DNA from: Deltaproteobacteria bacterium
GTDB lineage: Bacteria > Desulfobacterota > Syntrophia > Syntrophales > UBA2210
Direction of reading: 5' to 3'
Assembly (NCBI GenBank): GCA_016935875.1
Contig: JAFGQD010000182.1
Coordinates: 1 to 6,343, forward strand
DNA: 6,343 bases
Part shown: in pieces, positions 4,845 through 6,343 of the stretch
How the letters are laid out: each line of letters begins with the position of its first letter
Position numbering within the stretch: position 1 is the stretch's first letter
The notes under the pieces: generated by a model
The model's input: only the letters and a program-made list of their open reading frames with translations
What the model was told of the DNA's origin: nothing
Databases searched by the model: none
Position numbers and translations under genes: made by a program

Positions 4845-5132
4845 ATGACCATGCATAATCCACCGCATCCCGGTGAAATAATAAAGGAGTTCTGTATTGA
4901 ACCGCTCAATCTGACCGTGACTCAGGCGGCGGAATCCCTGGGTGTTGCCAGGAAAACCCTCTCAATGCTTTTGAACGGCAGGGCGGGTATCAGTCCTGAG
5001 ATGTCTCTGAGACTTTCAAAGGTTTTTGGCCGCTCACCGGAAGGGTGGTTAAGGCTGCAGCTTCAGTACGACCTGTGGAGAGCAAAGCAGACCGTCACCG
5101 TTGATAACTTAAGAAGGATCGAGGCTGCCTGA
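4845..5132 (+). CDS. higA: HigA-family XRE antitoxin
   Basis: A 95-residue antitoxin and autorepressor of the HigA/VapI group. The N-terminal NPPHPGEIIKEFCIEPL (5-21) is the family hallmark. The helix-turn-helix follows at about 23-61 (LTVTQAAESLGVARKTLSML, then LNGRAGISPEMSLRLSKVF), and the SPEGWLRLQLQYDLW segment (64-78) matches the conserved end of the domain. It should bind HigB and repress the promoter at 4518-4546. The gene is 11 bases after higB with its own SD. A second in-frame ATG at 4851 would still keep the family N-terminus. The length is normal for the family and no defect is visible. Confidence 0.94.
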   Translation: MTMHNPPHPGEIIKEFCIEPLNLTVTQAAESLGVARKTLSMLLNGRAGISPEMSLRLSKVFGRSPEGWLRLQLQYDLWRAKQTVTVDNLRRIEAA

Positions 5133-5171
5133 GCCACCGATTACCTCATCGAGGAACCTATAAATTGATGC

Positions 5172-5200
5172 TCCCCGTAACAAGTTGCGGGGAATTTTCT
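5172..5200 (+). terminator. intrinsic terminator of higBA
   Basis: TCCCCG (5172-5177) pairs with CGGGGA (5188-5193) around a 10-base loop whose edge can add a U-G pair. TTTTCT follows. It lies 40 bases after the higA stop, so higBA forms a compact two-gene unit. Confidence 0.7.
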
Positions 5201-5450
5201 ATTGCCATGGAATTTGTTTATTTTTTCGCTCGCTCACCCCGCTGCAATCAGTGGGGAATACGCTCTCTGTTCAATTCAACCGTCGACAGGTCATGCAGTT
5301 CCATGCTTTTGCAATTCGAGCAACACAGCAGATAGAGGGCCGAGGACTCATACCGCGAAGGAGTGTTCATGCCTGAACGGATCAAACTTAATACGTTATT
5401 TCTCCTGTACCTGATACCACAAAGTCGACCAGGAGCGGTAGTGATTCATT
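5201..5450. other. anonymous intergenic stretch
   Basis: No convincing gene is seen apart from the possible 41-codon ORF at 5369-5494. There is an 8-bp stem with one G-U pair, CCCCGCTG/CAGTGGGG, with loop CAAT (5237-5256). It is not followed by a T-tract on either strand. No tRNA-like or attachment-site structure was found. Confidence 0.35.
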
Positions 5451-5494
5451 TCATTCGGAAAGCAGAGAAAAGATCTGCCGTCCCTCATCGATAA
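5369..5494 (+). CDS. possible 41-residue small ORF
   Basis: The ATG at 5369 is preceded by a good SD, GAAGGAG, ending five bases upstream. The frame encodes MPERIKLNTLFLLYLIPQSR and ends at a TAA after 41 residues. The final third overlaps the 3' end of the convergent membrane-protein gene, where coding is implausible. It could be a small hydrophobic peptide, or the 5' stub of a lost gene. I recognise no homologue. Confidence 0.2.
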   Translation: MPERIKLNTLFLLYLIPQSRPGAVVIHFIRKAEKRSAVPHR

Positions 5495-6149
5495 ACGCAT
5501 CGAGCTCCGCAGTCGGAACGATACACGGGGTACCGTCGACATGTCTGTATATAATCAGACTCGGCCCCTTCCCTTCCACACACAGCCCTTTTTTCCGTTC
5601 GAGGAGATCAATGATTCCCAACCTGTGGAAAAGATCACGGACGGCAGCCTCATCTTTTCCGCCCAGAACGTATCGTTTTGAAAAATTGGGATACCCCACA
5701 AAATCAATACCTCCACAGTCGGATTTTGAGCCTGCCCTGTCCGGCATATGCTCCGGGATGACATGAAATTCCGGAAGGGTGAGGTCTTCAGTCTTACAGC
5801 ACAGGACCGTTACAGGGGTTGTGACAGAATCTGTTCTGTACTTGGAACTCTTCAGCCCCAGATCAGCAAGGGTAATTTGCGTCGATCCTTCCCGTTTTGT
5901 CAACAGATTACGCTCCTGGCTGTAATTGATATTCGCACAGTTCATCAGAAAAAGATCCTTCAAAGATGCGAGGAGGGAGCCATCCCCTTTGTGAGTAAAA
6001 CTGAAACCACGGTTACCGGCTTCGATCCGCATCTCTTTTGTTCTTTTTCCGAGCGCTCTGATCACCAGCGAGAAGGGGATGAAAAATATCAGGAATATGG
6101 CAGTGCCATAGATAAAAATGTATAGCAGGGTTTCAATGGGAGTGTACAT
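5451..6149 (-). CDS. membrane-anchored conserved protein of unknown function
   Basis: A 232-residue protein with one N-terminal membrane segment (about 8-31, TLLYIFIYGTAIFLIFFIPF onward) followed by a basic RALGKRTKEMR stretch. By the positive-inside rule the rest should be cytosolic. The soluble part contains LPEFHVIPE (125-133), GIDFVGYPNFSKRYVLGGKDEAAVRDLF (split: 147-160 and 161-174), LCVEGKGPSLIIYR (189-202) and a final FIDEGRQIF. I have an impression of a recurrent bacterial family with the pattern Leu-Pro-x-Phe, Asp-Phe-x-x-x-Pro-x-Phe-Ser and Val-Glu-Gly-x-Gly, but I cannot name it or its function. The ATG at 6149 has GGAG four bases upstream. It is monocistronic in this window and convergent with higBA. 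Confidence 0.75.
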   Translation of the reverse strand: MYTPIETLLYIFIYGTAIFLIFFIPFSLVIRALGKRTKEMRIEAGNRGFSFTHKGDGSLLASLKDLFLMNCANINYSQERNLLTKREGSTQITLADLGLKSSKYRTDSVTTPVTVLCCKTEDLTLPEFHVIPEHMPDRAGSKSDCGGIDFVGYPNFSKRYVLGGKDEAAVRDLFHRLGIIDLLERKKGLCVEGKGPSLIIYRHVDGTPCIVPTAELDAFIDEGRQIFSLLSE

Positions 6150-6228
6150 CCGTCTCCGTTCATCAGAATGTAAATATTTTGTTCACCGACGCTCTCGAAG
6201 GGCGCAACGTGAGGTCTGTTCTCCTTAA

Positions 6229-6242
6229 GACTCCGGTGAGTC
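6229..6242. other. palindrome upstream of the membrane-protein gene
   Basis: GACTC-CGGT-GAGTC forms a perfect 5-bp inverted repeat about 80 bases before the start at 6149. On the plus strand GTCTTTTCTCTT follows, so it could be a weak plus-strand terminator. On the minus strand it could be an operator. Neither is proven. Confidence 0.3.
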
Positions 6243-6280
6243 GTCTTTTCTCTTCCGTACCGCCGTCCGGGAAGTGACTA

Positions 6281-6319
6281 CACAAAACACCCCGTTACTG
6301 TATGTGAATCGGGGTGTTT
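6281..6319 (-). terminator. hairpin terminator of an off-window minus-strand transcript
   Basis: AAACACCCCG (6285-6294) and CGGGGTGTTT (6310-6319) form a perfect 10-bp stem around 15 bases. In minus-strand RNA the 3' arm ends in TTTT-G, giving a moderate T-tract. It probably ends a minus-strand gene located right of the window and insulates the membrane-protein gene. Since the stem is symmetrical, it might act weakly on the plus strand as well. Confidence 0.5.
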
Positions 6320-6343
6320 CAATCAAGTCATCGCTCCCCTTTC
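6284..6343. repeat. dispersed 60-base hairpin repeat, copy B
   Basis: This is the second copy of the repeat at 4271-4330, with the same 15-base loop length and the same ACTGTATGTGAA run. Its stem is longer (10 bp against 6 bp plus a mismatch in copy A). Similarity continues to the last base of the window, so the full element may be longer. Confidence 0.7.

Noticed and set aside
5185..5414. Two overlapping plus-strand ORFs after the higBA terminator
   Set aside because: They begin within or next to the terminator, have no SD and show no recognisable motif.
5748..6125. 125-codon plus-strand ORF
   Set aside because: Antisense to the membrane-protein gene, which has an SD, a membrane segment and coherent motifs; the plus-strand translation shows none.
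4267..6343. CRISPR array
   Set aside because: Only two diverged repeat copies about 2 kb apart with genes in between; no regular spacers.

Overview
The window looks like an ordinary chromosomal stretch with an accessory insert, probably from a Gram-negative Desulfobacterota-type bacterium (Geobacter/Syntrophus-like). This rests on gene content only: a Ros/MucR-like zinc-finger relic, a small Cys-rich zinc protein beside a 4-OT tautomerase, a PGPGW membrane protein and an MGT-type glycosyltransferase start. It is an inference, not a taxonomic assignment.

Left part (1-2503, all genes on the minus strand, read right to left): a PGPGW-family membrane protein (1908-2357) is followed by the first ~70 codons of a GT1/MGT glycosyltransferase. 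This remnant runs in frame into an exported SagB-type nitroreductase (897-1598) that has its own strong ribosome binding site. After a 233-base gap containing several hairpins come a start-less Ros/MucR-like zinc-finger fragment (496-663), a 60-residue 4-oxalocrotonate tautomerase homologue (277-459) and a Cys-rich zinc-binding protein (31-258). An SD-like sequence at the extreme left edge suggests that this operon continues outside the window.

Middle (2504-5200): an OLD-family ATPase-TOPRIM nuclease (2504-4195, minus, TTG start) lies divergent from a complete HigBA toxin-antitoxin pair (4555-5132, plus). HigBA has a near-consensus promoter, a palindromic operator candidate, a coupled antitoxin start and an intrinsic terminator. 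The ~360-base region between the two units is AT-rich. On the minus strand it holds a plausible promoter followed about 90 bases later by a strong intrinsic-terminator hairpin. It could therefore encode a short RNA of about 125 nt or act as an attenuated leader for the nuclease. The hairpin belongs to a ~60-base repeat whose second copy is at the right edge of the window (6284-6343), so the repeats bracket higBA and the last gene.

Right part (5201-6343): mostly anonymous sequence with a possible 41-codon ORF, then a single-pass membrane-anchored protein of unknown function (5451-6149, minus), and the second repeat/terminator copy.

The strongest candidates for something undescribed are the OLD nuclease as a stand-alone defence gene next to HigBA, and the promoter-repeat-terminator unit between them. 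The glycosyltransferase/nitroreductase in-frame junction is the clearest structural oddity.
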